In this document: positions 8,020 to 15,629 of the stretch, one piece after another | Position numbering within the stretch: the first letter of the stretch is position 1 | Layout: every line of letters starts with the position of its first letter | Virus record (IMG/VR): IMGVR_UViG_3300044722_000026 | Span: 1-44,155 of that record | Length of the DNA stretch: 44,155 nt | Source: a virus | Strand: one strand, 5' to 3' | Notes under the pieces: model-generated | Database searches by the model: none | Seen by the model: the letters and a program-made list of their open reading frames with translations, nothing else | Told to the model about the DNA's origin: nothing | Translations under genes and position numbers: made by a program

Positions 8020-8714
8020 GCCGCGGCCCTCTGGTGGAGCACGGCGGCCGCTTCGGCGCGCTTGCGGTCGATGTAGATCTGCATGTCCGCGAGGCGGCGT
8101 GCGACCGCCTTGGCGACGAAGCCGGTCTTGGCGTTCATGGTCTCGATGCCCGGGGTGCGATTCCAGAAGGTGACTTCGACCTCGCCCGGGGAACGGCGGA
8201 CGACGGCGCCGCCCCGCTCGTGATTGACGGCGCCGGAGCTGGCCTTGAGCGAGCCGCCGAGATCGAAGATCGCGCCGAGCCAGCCGGAGGCGAGGAAGAG
8301 CCGCGCGTTATTGCGCATGTCGATAACGAAGCGCTGCATCTGCGCGAGCGTGGGGCGCTGGGAGAGGAAGGTGTCGTCGGCGAGGTGGTCCTTTTTGCTC
8401 TTGCGGCCGCGCTTGCGGATGAGCCGATTGCGCTTGGCCAGGGCCCAGCCGACCCATTGTGCGGGCACGCCGCGGCCGAGCCGGCCGTCGCCGAATTTCC
8501 GCGGAATCTTCCAGCCCTGCGCTTTCACATCGGCGCTGATCTCGGCCTTGCTGGGCGCGATCGCGGCGGTCTCGACGTAGAGATCGGTGGCCAGCTTGCG
8601 CGATTGATCCTTCCACAGGAATTCCTGATCGCGCCGGTTCACCGTCACGTACTCGCGGAAGCTGTGCCGCAGGGCGTCGATATCGCCTTGGTTGATGGTG
8701 ATGCCGGGAAGCAT
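8016..8714 (-). CDS. Conserved tail-morphogenesis protein between GT and tape measure
   Basis: This 232-residue, very basic protein starts at ATG 8714 (MLPGITINQGDIDALRHSFREYV). A helical N-terminus leads to a lysine/arginine-rich middle (RNRLIRKRGRKSKKDH) and a small beta region (EVEVTFWNRTPG). It sits between the tail chaperones and the tape measure, an unusual place for an extra gene. The pattern recalls HK97-gp10-like joining proteins, but I cannot assign it with confidence. Confidence 0.65.
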   Translation of the reverse strand: MLPGITINQGDIDALRHSFREYVTVNRRDQEFLWKDQSRKLATDLYVETAAIAPSKAEISADVKAQGWKIPRKFGDGRLGRGVPAQWVGWALAKRNRLIRKRGRKSKKDHLADDTFLSQRPTLAQMQRFVIDMRNNARLFLASGWLGAIFDLGGSLKASSGAVNHERGGAVVRRSPGEVEVTFWNRTPGIETMNAKTGFVAKAVARRLADMQIYIDRKRAEAAAVLHQRAAA

Positions 8715-8747
8715 GGCGGTTGGGAAATAGGCAAAGGGGGACGCCGG

Positions 8748-9002
8748 CTAAACGCCGGGGGCATACTTCGCCGCGGCGGTGTCAAAGTGGGTGCGGCGCG
8801 CGCTGTGGGCGCCGGAGCTGCGGCGCCGGCGGCAGCGGTAGCCATCGAGCCAAAGCCAAGCGTGCCGGTAGCGGAGCAGCTCCGCCAGGCTCAGCTCCCA
8901 GCGGATGAAGTCGGGAGTCCAGCCTCCGGACTCGCGGACGGTGGCGGCGATGAAGAGCGCGTCGTCATCGGGCTCAGCGCCGCGGGGTCCGGACTGACGG
9001 TT
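8748..9002 (-). CDS. GT extension of tail assembly chaperone, reached by -1 frameshift
   Basis: This is the second-frame ORF of the tail chaperone pair. It is open from the A9 run down to TAG at 8748, giving 84 residues after a -1 shift. The frame has no start codon of its own near the run. Its protein contains DDDALFIAATVRESGGWTP then FIRWELSLAELLRYRHAW, typical of T-type extensions, and ends in an Arg-rich tail. The fusion product (9397 to 8748) would be 216 residues. In lambda-like phages the minor GT product binds tape measure and recruits tail tube protein. Confidence 0.85.
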   Translation of the reverse strand, partial: NRQSGPRGAEPDDDALFIAATVRESGGWTPDFIRWELSLAELLRYRHAWLWLDGYRCRRRRSSGAHSARRTHFDTAAAKYAPGV

Positions 9003-9397
9003 TTTTTTTCGGCGAGTGAAACCTCCGCGGCTTCGACGATGCCGAGGATCTCATTGGTCAGCCGGCGCACTTCGGCGAGGTCCTCGTCGCTAAGGTCGTC
9101 CATGAGCAGGCTGACGGCGGCGCGGAAAGTCGGGACATCGTCGGTCGCGACGAGCAGAGCGCGACGTTTTTCCAGACGCGTGGAAACGGCGGCGTGATGC
9201 GCTTCGGCGAGGATGTGGAGGAGGGCGGTGTCGTGGAAGGCACCGGTGTCGTCGGGGGCGACGACTTTGTTGCGCAGATCGCGGAGGCCGCGGGTGAGCG
9301 GGGCGAGCTCGCGACCGCGCCAGATGCGAGGGCCGCGCAAGCTCTCACCAGCGAGCTGGCGCTGGATGTCCTCGTCGCTGAGTTCGGCGGTGATCAT
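8891..9397 (-). CDS. Tail assembly chaperone G
   Basis: This 168-residue product starts at ATG 9397, overlapping the upstream stop as ATGA. The body (residues 1-132) is helical and acidic (ELSDEDIQRQLAG, LSDEDLAEVRRLTNEIL). After the A9 run the zero-frame tail becomes low-complexity Pro/Ser (SPDPAALSP), whereas the -1 frame is protein-like, which marks the normal recoding point. It precedes the tape measure as in lambda and HK97. The copy-2 18-bp dispersed motif lies within it at 9169-9186. Confidence 0.85.
   Translation of the reverse strand: MITAELSDEDIQRQLAGESLRGPRIWRGRELAPLTRGLRDLRNKVVAPDDTGAFHDTALLHILAEAHHAAVSTRLEKRRALLVATDDVPTFRAAVSLLMDDLSDEDLAEVRRLTNEILGIVEAAEVSLAEKKTVSPDPAALSPMTTRSSSPPPSASPEAGLPTSSAGS
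9001..9009 (-). promoter_or_regulatory. A9 slippery run, G/GT -1 frameshift site
   Basis: The coding strand reads GCC GAA AAA AAA ACC here. Slipping back one base after codon 132 gives AAC CGT CAG and continues into the T frame. Nine consecutive A in a GC-rich gene is a strong recoding or transcriptional-slippage signal. Confidence 0.88.
9169..9186. repeat. 18-bp dispersed near-palindrome, copy 2
   Basis: TTTCCAGACGCGTGGAAA lies inside the chaperone G gene, where the coding strand is read as S-T-R-L-E-K. It is the exact inverse complement of the copy at 247. Confidence 0.7.
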
Positions 9398-9618
9398 GAA
9401 TTGAAAAAGGTGGCGGAGCCGATGACCTGGCCGGCGCTGTTGTGGACCGGCCTCCAGGGACGGCAGCCCGGCAGCGCGGCGAAGAGCGCCGACGCGATCG
9501 CCGTGGTGGTGTTTGCTTCGTCCTGGAGGCTGAGGACGAGACGATCCGGAAGCGGCGCGGCGGCCGTCTCGGTGATGCTGGCGGCGCCAGTGGTGACGGT
9601 GCGGGAAATGGAGATCAT
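9394..9618 (-). CDS. Small tail-region protein
   Basis: This 74-residue protein starts at ATG 9618 (MISISRTVTTGAAS) and overlaps chaperone G by four bases. It is Ala/Thr-rich and mildly amphipathic, with no signal or membrane segment. The start was chosen because the region upstream is a repeat-bearing gap. Function is unknown; its coupling to G suggests tail assembly. Confidence 0.6.
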   Translation of the reverse strand: MISISRTVTTGAASITETAAAPLPDRLVLSLQDEANTTTAIASALFAALPGCRPWRPVHNSAGQVIGSATFFNS

Positions 9619-9791
9619 GGTGGGAAAAACGCGGTGAGAGAAGAGGCGGAGACGAGAGCAGGCGCCGGCGTGGGAATCGGCACAGTAATGACATTCCGGA
9701 CAGCGGAAGGGGGGCGCGCGGAGCCATTGCTCCATTACTCCATTACTCCCGGAGTGGTGGAGCGGTGGAGTGATGTGAGTGGCGACGTGAG
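9619..9791. other. Intergenic gap with repeat hairpin
   Basis: This 173-bp gap has no gene I can support. At 9730-9775 it holds CTCCATTA repeats followed by GGTGGAG(T/C) repeats that are partly complementary and can form a hairpin. A short frame running into the next start as ATGA exists on the minus strand but has no ATG, so I do not call it. Confidence 0.55.
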
Positions 9792-10580
9792 TCACAGCAG
9801 CGCGTGGAATTTGTCGCGGGTCTTGGTGGTCGAGTCGGCGGTGAGGAGGAGCGTCTGGTCGCCGTCGAAACTCTGGCGGATGATGAGGCTCTGGCCCTTG
9901 GCGATCTTGAGCAGGTGCGAGTAGTTGAAGAGCACGCGGCTCATCCACTGCGGAGGGGTGGCGCCTTCGTTCAACGCGGCCGTGAGCAGGACCTGGGGAG
10001 CGGCGACGCCGTCTTTGACGCGCTGGAGAAAGAAGCTCCGGCCGCTGAAGGCGATGGGGGCGAAGCCGCAGGCTTTGAGCACCGCGGCGCCGTGGATGCT
10101 GTCGGTGGCGTAGCAGGCCTGGCCCGTTGCTTCGATGGGGAGGAGGGCGCGGCCTTCGCGGTGCGATTGCAGCACGGTGACCCAGTACTGGCGCGCATCG
10201 AGGGCGGCGCGCATGGTGACCAGCGGATGGAATGGATGCTCGAGCTCCATCTTTGCGCGCTCGATCCAGGCGCCGAGGATCTCCTCGGTTTTGTGCGCGT
10301 CCTCTCCCCCACCCTGCGAGACGTCGCCGAGCCACCAGACGGTGGTGCGGCCGATTTCGGAGCCGGACTCACTGAGGCCCACGTCGTCGGTGAAGGGCGC
10401 GGGATCGCGAAAGGGAATGCCGAGCGTGGCGAGACACGCGGCGAGCGCCGTGTCCTTGACCGGGTAATGCGGGAGGGTGATGCCGCGGAGATTAAACTCC
10501 TGGCCTTCCCGGGTGAGCTGCGGGGCCACGGTGCCGAGGAGGCGGTTCGTGGCGGTGTAGATGTTTTCGGGGTCTGACAT
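9792..10580 (-). CDS. Conserved tail-region protein, unrecognised
   Basis: This 262-residue soluble protein starts MSDPENIYTATNRLLGTVAPQL. It has no membrane segment; conserved-looking stretches include GITLPHYPVKDTALAACLATLGIPF and VTMRAALDARQYWVTVLQ. It sits between a candidate tail-tube gene and the tail chaperones. Role is unknown; position suggests tail assembly or modification. Confidence 0.65.
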   Translation of the reverse strand: MSDPENIYTATNRLLGTVAPQLTREGQEFNLRGITLPHYPVKDTALAACLATLGIPFRDPAPFTDDVGLSESGSEIGRTTVWWLGDVSQGGGEDAHKTEEILGAWIERAKMELEHPFHPLVTMRAALDARQYWVTVLQSHREGRALLPIEATGQACYATDSIHGAAVLKACGFAPIAFSGRSFFLQRVKDGVAAPQVLLTAALNEGATPPQWMSRVLFNYSHLLKIAKGQSLIIRQSFDGDQTLLLTADSTTKTRDKFHALL

Positions 10581-10630
10581 TTTGGGGATGTGGGGATGTG
10601 GGTGACTGAGCCGGCGTTGCCGGCGGAAAG

Positions 10631-10798
10631 TTACTTGGGAGCCTTCGGCTCGGGCCCATCGAGTCGGGCCTTGAGGTGCGAGAGGCGTTCGCCGAATTGC
10701 GCGAGGAGGGTCTCTCTCTCGGCGCCGGTGGCGGCGGCCAGGCGAGCGGTGATCGCGTCGTGTTCGGTGTGGAGGCGCTTGCGGTCTTCGGTGCTCAT
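10631..10798 (-). CDS. Small charged helical protein
   Basis: This 55-residue protein starts at ATG 10798 (MSTEDRKRLHTEHDAITARL) and ends at TAA 10631. It is highly charged and helical, with a heptad-like pattern suggesting a short coiled coil, and ends GPEPKAPK. It fills most of the gap between the candidate tube protein and the 262-residue gene on the same strand. Function is unknown. Confidence 0.55.
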   Translation of the reverse strand: MSTEDRKRLHTEHDAITARLAAATGAERETLLAQFGERLSHLKARLDGPEPKAPK

Positions 10799-10827
10799 GG
10801 AAATTGCGACGAGAACGAGGACGACGC

Positions 10828-11217
10828 TTAGGCGATGCCGTGACGCTGGATGGTGCTGCCGGAGATCATCCGGAGGTCCTCGCCCTGGTGGCTGACTTTG
10901 TTGGACTTCACGTAAAGGCCGCCGGCGGCGACGCCGTTCTTGGGAGTCCCAATGCCGAGATCATTGGCCAGGGTCAGCGCGACGCCAGGCTGGGCGAGCG
11001 CGACACCGGTCACGCCATTGAGGATCGCGGAGAAGTCCTGGTTCGCGACGAAGTCGAAGAAGACGTAGCCGATGGTGTAGCCGAGCGCGGAATTGAACAC
11101 TTCCTTGACCTTCGAATCGACGGTCCGGTCGGCGGACTGGATGATGCAACCGGTCTCTGCGGTGAGCAGGAAGGTGGCACCGGAAAGGTTGATGAGAATG
11201 GGATCGCCGGCGGCCAT
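10828..11217 (-). CDS. Candidate major tail (tube) protein
   Basis: This 129-residue protein starts MAAGDPILINLSGATFLLTAETG. It is beta-rich and low in charge, with regular hydrophobic/polar alternation and no membrane segment. It is preceded by a tail-terminator-like gene and followed by the tail chaperone region, which is the siphovirus place for tube protein. A TTGACA box lies exactly 16 nt upstream of the start (11234-11239). Assignment is by size, composition and gene order. Confidence 0.55.
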   Translation of the reverse strand: MAAGDPILINLSGATFLLTAETGCIIQSADRTVDSKVKEVFNSALGYTIGYVFFDFVANQDFSAILNGVTGVALAQPGVALTLANDLGIGTPKNGVAAGGLYVKSNKVSHQGEDLRMISGSTIQRHGIA

Positions 11218-11254
11218 GGTGCTGCCCGCGCGCTGTCAACGGGGGGCGGCGGAG

Positions 11255-11360
11255 GGTTGATGGTTGAGAGTTGATGGTTGATAGGCCGCCGCCTCGCCGC
11301 TCTTCAGCCGCGCTCCGCGCGGGGGTTCCGCCTATCAACAATCAACTCTCAACTATCAAC
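11255..11360. repeat. Heptad-repeat inverted element B
   Basis: This is a close relative of element A at 3466-3574. The left arm (11255-11285) has the same GTTGATG/GTTGAGA heptamer order. The inverse right arm (11331-11360) overlaps the stop of the upstream gene, with a GC-rich loop between. Arms are more conserved than the loop between the two copies, which favours a folded RNA or DNA role. Confidence 0.7.
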
Positions 11361-11832
11361 TCTCTGCCGTGTGTTCCGTCCCCACCGCCTTCACCTCGAT
11401 GACGTAGCTCTCGGTGCGGAGATCGCCCTCGATCGAGCGGGCGCAGCCGGCGGTGCGGATGGCGAGCATGACGGCGATGGCCCACGTGCTCGAGGTCAGG
11501 GCGGTCCCGAGATTGGTCGTATCGAGCAGGGTCTCGAGCGCGCCGCAAAGCGACTGGAAGGGATCGGCCTGGCCGCCCGGGACCTTGGCGTTGCCGCGGA
11601 TCGCGAACTCGAGCCGGAAGTTGCGGATGGGCGCATACTTCGCGGTGCGGCCTTCGTCGGTCGCGGAGATGATCAGGCGCGGGCGCTTGGGCTTGTCGGA
11701 CTCGGGCGTGATGGCGGTGTCTTCGTCGCGGCGCTTGACCTCGAGCGCGGCGAGAGCGGGCACGGTGATCGCGAGATCCCGAGCGGCGTGCATGAGCCGG
11801 AGGCCCAGCGGGAGAGTGAGCGGATCACTCAT
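11356..11832 (-). CDS. Candidate tail terminator/completion protein
   Basis: This 158-residue protein overlaps the upstream gene by eight bases. The pattern PFQSLCGALETLLDTTNLGTALTS and the beta-rich C-terminus (LRTESYVIEVKAV) resemble small minor-tail proteins that cap the tail tube. It lies immediately before the candidate tube gene, as terminators do. No decisive motif is visible, so the call rests on position and size. Confidence 0.55.
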   Translation of the reverse strand: MSDPLTLPLGLRLMHAARDLAITVPALAALEVKRRDEDTAITPESDKPKRPRLIISATDEGRTAKYAPIRNFRLEFAIRGNAKVPGGQADPFQSLCGALETLLDTTNLGTALTSSTWAIAVMLAIRTAGCARSIEGDLRTESYVIEVKAVGTEHTAES

Positions 11833-12379
11833 CGGCGCTGCCGATCGCGAGGACGAGCTGCACGGCCGCGGGATCCTTGTGGCCCTTCACGGCTTTGACC
11901 TGGTGGGCGCCTTCGTTGATGAGGTCGCCGTCGGTGGGATACTCGCCGTCGGGAAATTCCGCCTTCGCGACGACGAGGAAGTACTTCGCCTTTTCCACGA
12001 AGCCGCCTCCCTCCTGGAGCTCTGACATCGTGGGCTCGTCGCGGCGGACGCAGGCGTATTCGTCGCCCTGCCATTCGAAGGTCTGGCGGTAAGAAGTGAT
12101 GGCGAAGCCCATGTCGCGGGCGAGCTCTTCGCGCAGGGAGAGCGCGGGCGCGGCGACCGGTGCGGTGAACGCGGCGGTGGTGATGATCGAGGAGAGGGCG
12201 CCGGCGAATTCGTCGCCCCCGCCGCCGTAGGAGACGCCGACGCGGACGTCGGCGGTGGCGGGCAGGGTGAGGGTGCCGGGGACGCCGTCGCCGCGGTCGA
12301 TGCCATCGCGCACGTCGTCGGCCGCGGCGTAGCTGGCGGCGAGCGGGGCGACCGGGAAGGCGGCGAAGAAGGCACCCAT
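11825..12379 (-). CDS. Head-tail region protein with two-part structure
   Basis: This 184-residue protein has an N-terminal half rich in Gly, Ala, Val and Asp, with the phage-like phrases DDVRDGIDRGDG and LTLPATADVRVGVSYGGGG. The C-terminal half (YRQTFEWQGDEYACVRRDEPTMSE) is globular. The N-terminal phrases resemble repeat modules of structural proteins. It is placed between a repeat fibre-like protein and the tail terminator candidate. Exact function is unknown. Confidence 0.6.
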   Translation of the reverse strand: MGAFFAAFPVAPLAASYAAADDVRDGIDRGDGVPGTLTLPATADVRVGVSYGGGGDEFAGALSSIITTAAFTAPVAAPALSLREELARDMGFAITSYRQTFEWQGDEYACVRRDEPTMSELQEGGGFVEKAKYFLVVAKAEFPDGEYPTDGDLINEGAHQVKAVKGHKDPAAVQLVLAIGSADE

Positions 12380-12395
12380 GGGGAAAGCCGGAAAA

Positions 12396-12426
12396 GGGCT
12401 AAAGACTAAAGGCTAAAGGGCTAAAC
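12396..12426. repeat. Period-7 tandem repeat in late gap
   Basis: Four CTAAAG-type heptamers run through the 41-bp gap and the stop codon of the upstream gene. Unlike the other heptad elements, no complementary arm is evident. Confidence 0.55.
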
Positions 12427-13608
12427 GGCCGTGAGCGCGATGTCGTCGTGCGAGGCGCCGGTCCCCTGGTTGGTCCAGCGCGTGGCGAAGCCGACGCGTG
12501 GGATCTTGCCGACCTCGGTGGCGACGGCGCCGAGTGCGGATGCGGTGGCGAGCGCGGCGAGGGCGGTGTCGAGATTGGCCGCAGCCAGGCCCAGGGCGTC
12601 GCGCGTCTCGGCGGCGCTGAGGATGGTGTTCATGATCCCCGTGGTGGCATCGATGATGAGGGATTCATCCGCGGGGTCGCTGGGGAGGTTGTCGGTCTTG
12701 GCCTTGATCGCGGCGATGCCGGTGTTGTCCGGGGAGGTGTAGGAGAAGGTCGCCATCCGGGAGGAGACGGAGGCATCGATGCGGCCGAGTTCCGTGGTCA
12801 GCTCGGTGCGCACGGCGCTGGCATTGGCCGCGGCGGAAGGCGGCGCGGTGTAGGCGAAGGTGGCCATCCGGGAGGAGACGGCGGCGTCGATGCGGCCGAG
12901 TTCCGTGGTCAGCTCGGTGCGCACGGCCGTGGCATTGGCCGCGGCGGAAGGCGGCGCGGTGTAGGCGAAGGTGGCCATCCGGGAGGAGACGGCGGCGTCG
13001 ATGCGGCCGAGTTCCGTGGTCAGCTCGGTGCGCACGGCCGTGGCGTTGGCGGCGGCGGAGGGCGGCGCGGTGTAGGCGAAGGTGGCCATCCGGGAGGAGA
13101 CGGAGGCGTCGATCCGGCCGAGTTCCGTGGCCAGCTCGGTGCGCACGGCCGTGGCATTGGCGGCGGCGCTCGGGGCCGCGGCGGCGTCGGTGAACCCGGT
13201 GATGTTGGTGCCCTTGGCGAGCGCGAGGCCAAAGGCGGCGCTCTGGTTGTTCACGGCGGTCAGCTCGATCTCCAGGTCGATCTGGGCCATGTTCGCCGCT
13301 CCCTTGAGGGTGATGTGGACCCAGCCCGCGCCGGTCGCGAGGCAGGCGTCAGGGATGCCGAGCTCCATCGCGCCCGGCATGTTGGTGGCAGAGACTTCCT
13401 TGAAGGCGCCGCTCGTCCACGTCCCCAGCGTCGAGCTGGCCAGGGTGATCGAGGTCGCAGAAGACTCGCCCTCGCGGCGGTAGTAACCGGTCAGCGAAGC
13501 CGTGTTGTAAGCGAGCCCGATCAGCTTGCCGCCGACTGACGACGAGGAATCGGAGACGACGACTTCCACGCTCTTGCTGGTGGTGCCTTTGACGAGGGAG
13601 AGTTTCAT
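12421..13608 (-). CDS. Repeat-containing structural protein
   Basis: This 395-residue protein has a globular N-terminal domain (about 1-140) resembling small beta-rich appendage domains (VSDSSSSVGGKLIGL, GYYRREGESSATSITL). Four repeats of 37 residues follow, built around PSAAANATAVRTELTTELGR and SSRMATF.YTAP, then a helical C-terminus. The repeats are helical and fibre-like. At DNA level they have a 111-bp period (12752-13195) and are nearly identical. A head fibre, neck or tail appendage is likely; position favours the head-tail junction. Confidence 0.65.
   Translation of the reverse strand: MKLSLVKGTTSKSVEVVVSDSSSSVGGKLIGLAYNTASLTGYYRREGESSATSITLASSTLGTWTSGAFKEVSATNMPGAMELGIPDACLATGAGWVHITLKGAANMAQIDLEIELTAVNNQSAAFGLALAKGTNITGFTDAAAAPSAAANATAVRTELATELGRIDASVSSRMATFAYTAPPSAAANATAVRTELTTELGRIDAAVSSRMATFAYTAPPSAAANATAVRTELTTELGRIDAAVSSRMATFAYTAPPSAAANASAVRTELTTELGRIDASVSSRMATFSYTSPDNTGIAAIKAKTDNLPSDPADESLIIDATTGIMNTILSAAETRDALGLAAANLDTALAALATASALGAVATEVGKIPRVGFATRWTNQGTGASHDDIALTAV
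12752..13195. repeat. Four 111-bp direct repeats
   Basis: The anchor GCCATCCGGGAGGAGAC recurs at 12752, 12863, 12974 and 13085, an exact 111-bp period. Most differences between copies are single bases. They encode 37-residue repeats, so copy number could vary by recombination without breaking the frame. Confidence 0.9.
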
Positions 13609-13615
13609 AACGCGG

Positions 13616-14737
13616 TCAGTTGTTGATGCCGCCGTTCATGCCGGGCTGGAATTTGACCGCGCCGGCGTCCTGGTGCTGCGTGGCCCCGACATCCCGGTTT
13701 TTCACCGCCGCCGTGCCTCGCCCTGCCGCCCCTGTAATAAGTCGGTAGTCGTCGCTGCCGGTGGCCGTGTAATCGGTCGCGGAGCCGCCGGTGTCGGTCG
13801 TGATCTCCAGCCAGTTCGGCGAGTCTCCTAACCCAGCATCACCATTAGTGTTGTCTCGCGTCCGGTTGTTATTGCGCACCACCAAATCGGCCTGGGTGGC
13901 AGAGTTCTGGTTGTTGATTGCGTAACCGCAGTCGGTGATGTGGTTGCTGTCGATCGACGCGAAGCCATTTAGATTTGTGGCGTTAGCCGGAAGCCGGATA
14001 GCAGCCGTGGAGCAGCCTTGGAACGTGTTGCTGTAAATTAAAGCAGTGCCAGCAGATCGGTTATCGGTAAAGTCGAGGCCGACCGCGGAGCCGAAAAAGA
14101 GATTGTCCACCCAATAAGAAGCACTGGTGGCGCTGCCTGTCGCGCCCGCTCCCGTTCCCCCCTTAAAGCGGTTCCGCAGGTATCTCCACCCACCGCTGAG
14201 ATTACCACACCCTGCCCCGCCTCCCGATGTGCAGTCCGAGTCTGTGAGAATCCCGCTAGTAGAGTTGGTGGAGATTGCTCTCGTCGAGCCGCCCGTATTG
14301 AGGTTCGTGCACGACACCCACCGAATGGCCGCGGAAATGCCCCCCGCTAAGGCGACCCCGTTCCTATTCGCAGTGACGATAAACCGCTCAAAGATCGTAA
14401 AGCCGGCAGTCGTAATTGTGAACGAAGCGCCGCAGTCGAGCGTCGGGAAGCCGGTGGTGTCGATCGGACCCGTGCCGGATACCGTGCGGCCCAGCGTATC
14501 GAGGTCGCCGATGGTCGCACTGTAGCCGCGCCACCAAATCGGCTGGGTTGTAGCTGTCGCGGCATTGGTTTGGGTGAGGCTCGCGGAGAGGGTATAAGTG
14601 CCAGCTTTGACATTGATCCGATCGCCCGCTGCCGCGTTGGTAAACGCGGTTGCGAGACTCATCGGCGTCGCACTATTGGTGCTGTTCGCGTAGGTGTCCG
14701 TCCCCGCCGTAGTTACGTATCGTTCGGTCATCGCCAT
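13616..14737 (-). CDS. Right-handed beta-helix protein
   Basis: This 373-residue protein starts at ATG 14737, where the preceding TAA and this ATG share a base; GGAGGAAT lies upstream as ribosome binding site. It begins MAMTERYVTTAGTDTYANST and AFTNAAAGDRINVKAGTYTL, the classic entry to a pectin-lyase-like beta-helix. Repeated short strands follow, rich in N, S, G and T (SNTFQGCSTAAIRLP, SNHITDCGYAI). Such proteins are often tail spikes or polysaccharide depolymerases. No catalytic residues can be assigned. The gene sits at the head-tail junction rather than with the fibre, so a head decoration is also possible. Confidence 0.75.
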   Translation of the reverse strand: MAMTERYVTTAGTDTYANSTNSATPMSLATAFTNAAAGDRINVKAGTYTLSASLTQTNAATATTQPIWWRGYSATIGDLDTLGRTVSGTGPIDTTGFPTLDCGASFTITTAGFTIFERFIVTANRNGVALAGGISAAIRWVSCTNLNTGGSTRAISTNSTSGILTDSDCTSGGGAGCGNLSGGWRYLRNRFKGGTGAGATGSATSASYWVDNLFFGSAVGLDFTDNRSAGTALIYSNTFQGCSTAAIRLPANATNLNGFASIDSNHITDCGYAINNQNSATQADLVVRNNNRTRDNTNGDAGLGDSPNWLEITTDTGGSATDYTATGSDDYRLITGAAGRGTAAVKNRDVGATQHQDAGAVKFQPGMNGGINN

Positions 14738-15060
14738 TATTCCTCCGGCAATGTCACGGTCCCATCCGCGTGAAACTCCGGCATGACCGGAGGAGCGAGA
14801 GCGATCGAGCCGGGGCGGGCGACGTTGAGCAGCTCCTGGAACTGCGCGGAAAGGATGAACAGTGGCGTGGCTCGCGGCCCCAGCTTCGCCAGGATCGCGG
14901 CGGGCGTCGCCAGCGGGTTGGCCCAGATCCGGGTGTAGATCGCCTGGACGCTGCGGACACACTGCTGATGCAGGCCGGCGGTGTCGGCCAGGATGTGATC
15001 GGCCTCCTGCTGGGCGGGATCAATGGGGGCGGGGTCGAGGGAGTAGTCGAGGAGGGGCAT
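14737..15060 (-). CDS. Small head-tail region protein
   Basis: This 107-residue protein starts MPLLDYSLDPAPIDPAQQEADHI. It is helical, with ILAKLGPRATPLFILSAQFQELL in the middle and an acidic C-terminus. Its stop overlaps the beta-helix start, so the two are translationally coupled. Function is unknown. Confidence 0.6.
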   Translation of the reverse strand: MPLLDYSLDPAPIDPAQQEADHILADTAGLHQQCVRSVQAIYTRIWANPLATPAAILAKLGPRATPLFILSAQFQELLNVARPGSIALAPPVMPEFHADGTVTLPEE

Positions 15061-15065
15061 GGCGT

Positions 15066-15533
15066 TCAGTTCCAGCGGAGGTAAGCGCGCCGGCCGCCGG
15101 CGAGCTGGCCCGGGATGAGGCAGAGGGCGATGAGGTCGCGGGCCCTGGCGGGAGTGAGGATGGCGCCGGCGATCGCGCCAAAGCCGTCCTTTGGGGACCA
15201 GTATTCGTGCCGGTCGAAGAGCTTCTTGAATTTGTCGGCGGCGAGCACGCGGGCGAGTTGCTCGTCGTCGGCGTTGCGAAGCTCGAAGGTGTCGGGACTC
15301 AGCGTGGCCTCCTTGGCGGCGACGACCAGGGCGGTGTGGCCTTCCTCGTCGCGGTACCGGCCGGCGCCGAGGGCGATCAGGGCGTCGTTAACGGCGGTGA
15401 GCTCGGCATCGATGACGAGCAGCTCGGCGACCTTGGCGTCGCGCTCGAGGCGCTTTGCGTCCAGTCGGGCGATGAGGGCGAGGCCTTCGGCGACGAGCGG
15501 GGTGAGGGTGGCGGGGGCGGGTTTGGTGGCCAT
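15066..15533 (-). CDS. Small helical head-region protein
   Basis: This 155-residue protein starts at ATG 15533. The first half is a long charged helix (LIARLDAKRLERDAKVAELL); the second half holds FKKLFDRHEYWSPKDGFGAI and a hydrophobic helix ending in RAYLRWN. It lies five bases before the next gene. It may be a neck or head-completion protein by position, but no family is recognised. Confidence 0.6.
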   Translation of the reverse strand: MATKPAPATLTPLVAEGLALIARLDAKRLERDAKVAELLVIDAELTAVNDALIALGAGRYRDEEGHTALVVAAKEATLSPDTFELRNADDEQLARVLAADKFKKLFDRHEYWSPKDGFGAIAGAILTPARARDLIALCLIPGQLAGGRRAYLRWN

Positions 15534-15545
15534 GGGTGGTGAGCT

Positions 15546-15618
15546 CTCCACCACTCCCCTACTCCACCACTCCCCGGGAGCGGTGGAGTGGTGGAGCGGT
15601 GGAGTGGTGGAGTGGTGG
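15546..15618. repeat. Period-8 repeat hairpin in late gap
   Basis: CTCCACCA/CTCCCCTA repeats are followed immediately by GGTGGAGT/GGTGGAGC repeats. The two arms are complementary, with almost no loop, so a long hairpin or cruciform is possible. It occupies the gap between the GT-methyltransferase and the 155-residue gene. Confidence 0.7.
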
Positions 15619-15629
15619 CTGAGGCCCTG

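Noticed and set aside
9619-9791. Minus-strand frame ending in ATGA with the next gene
   Set aside because: It is open but has no acceptable start codon, and the region is dominated by repeats.
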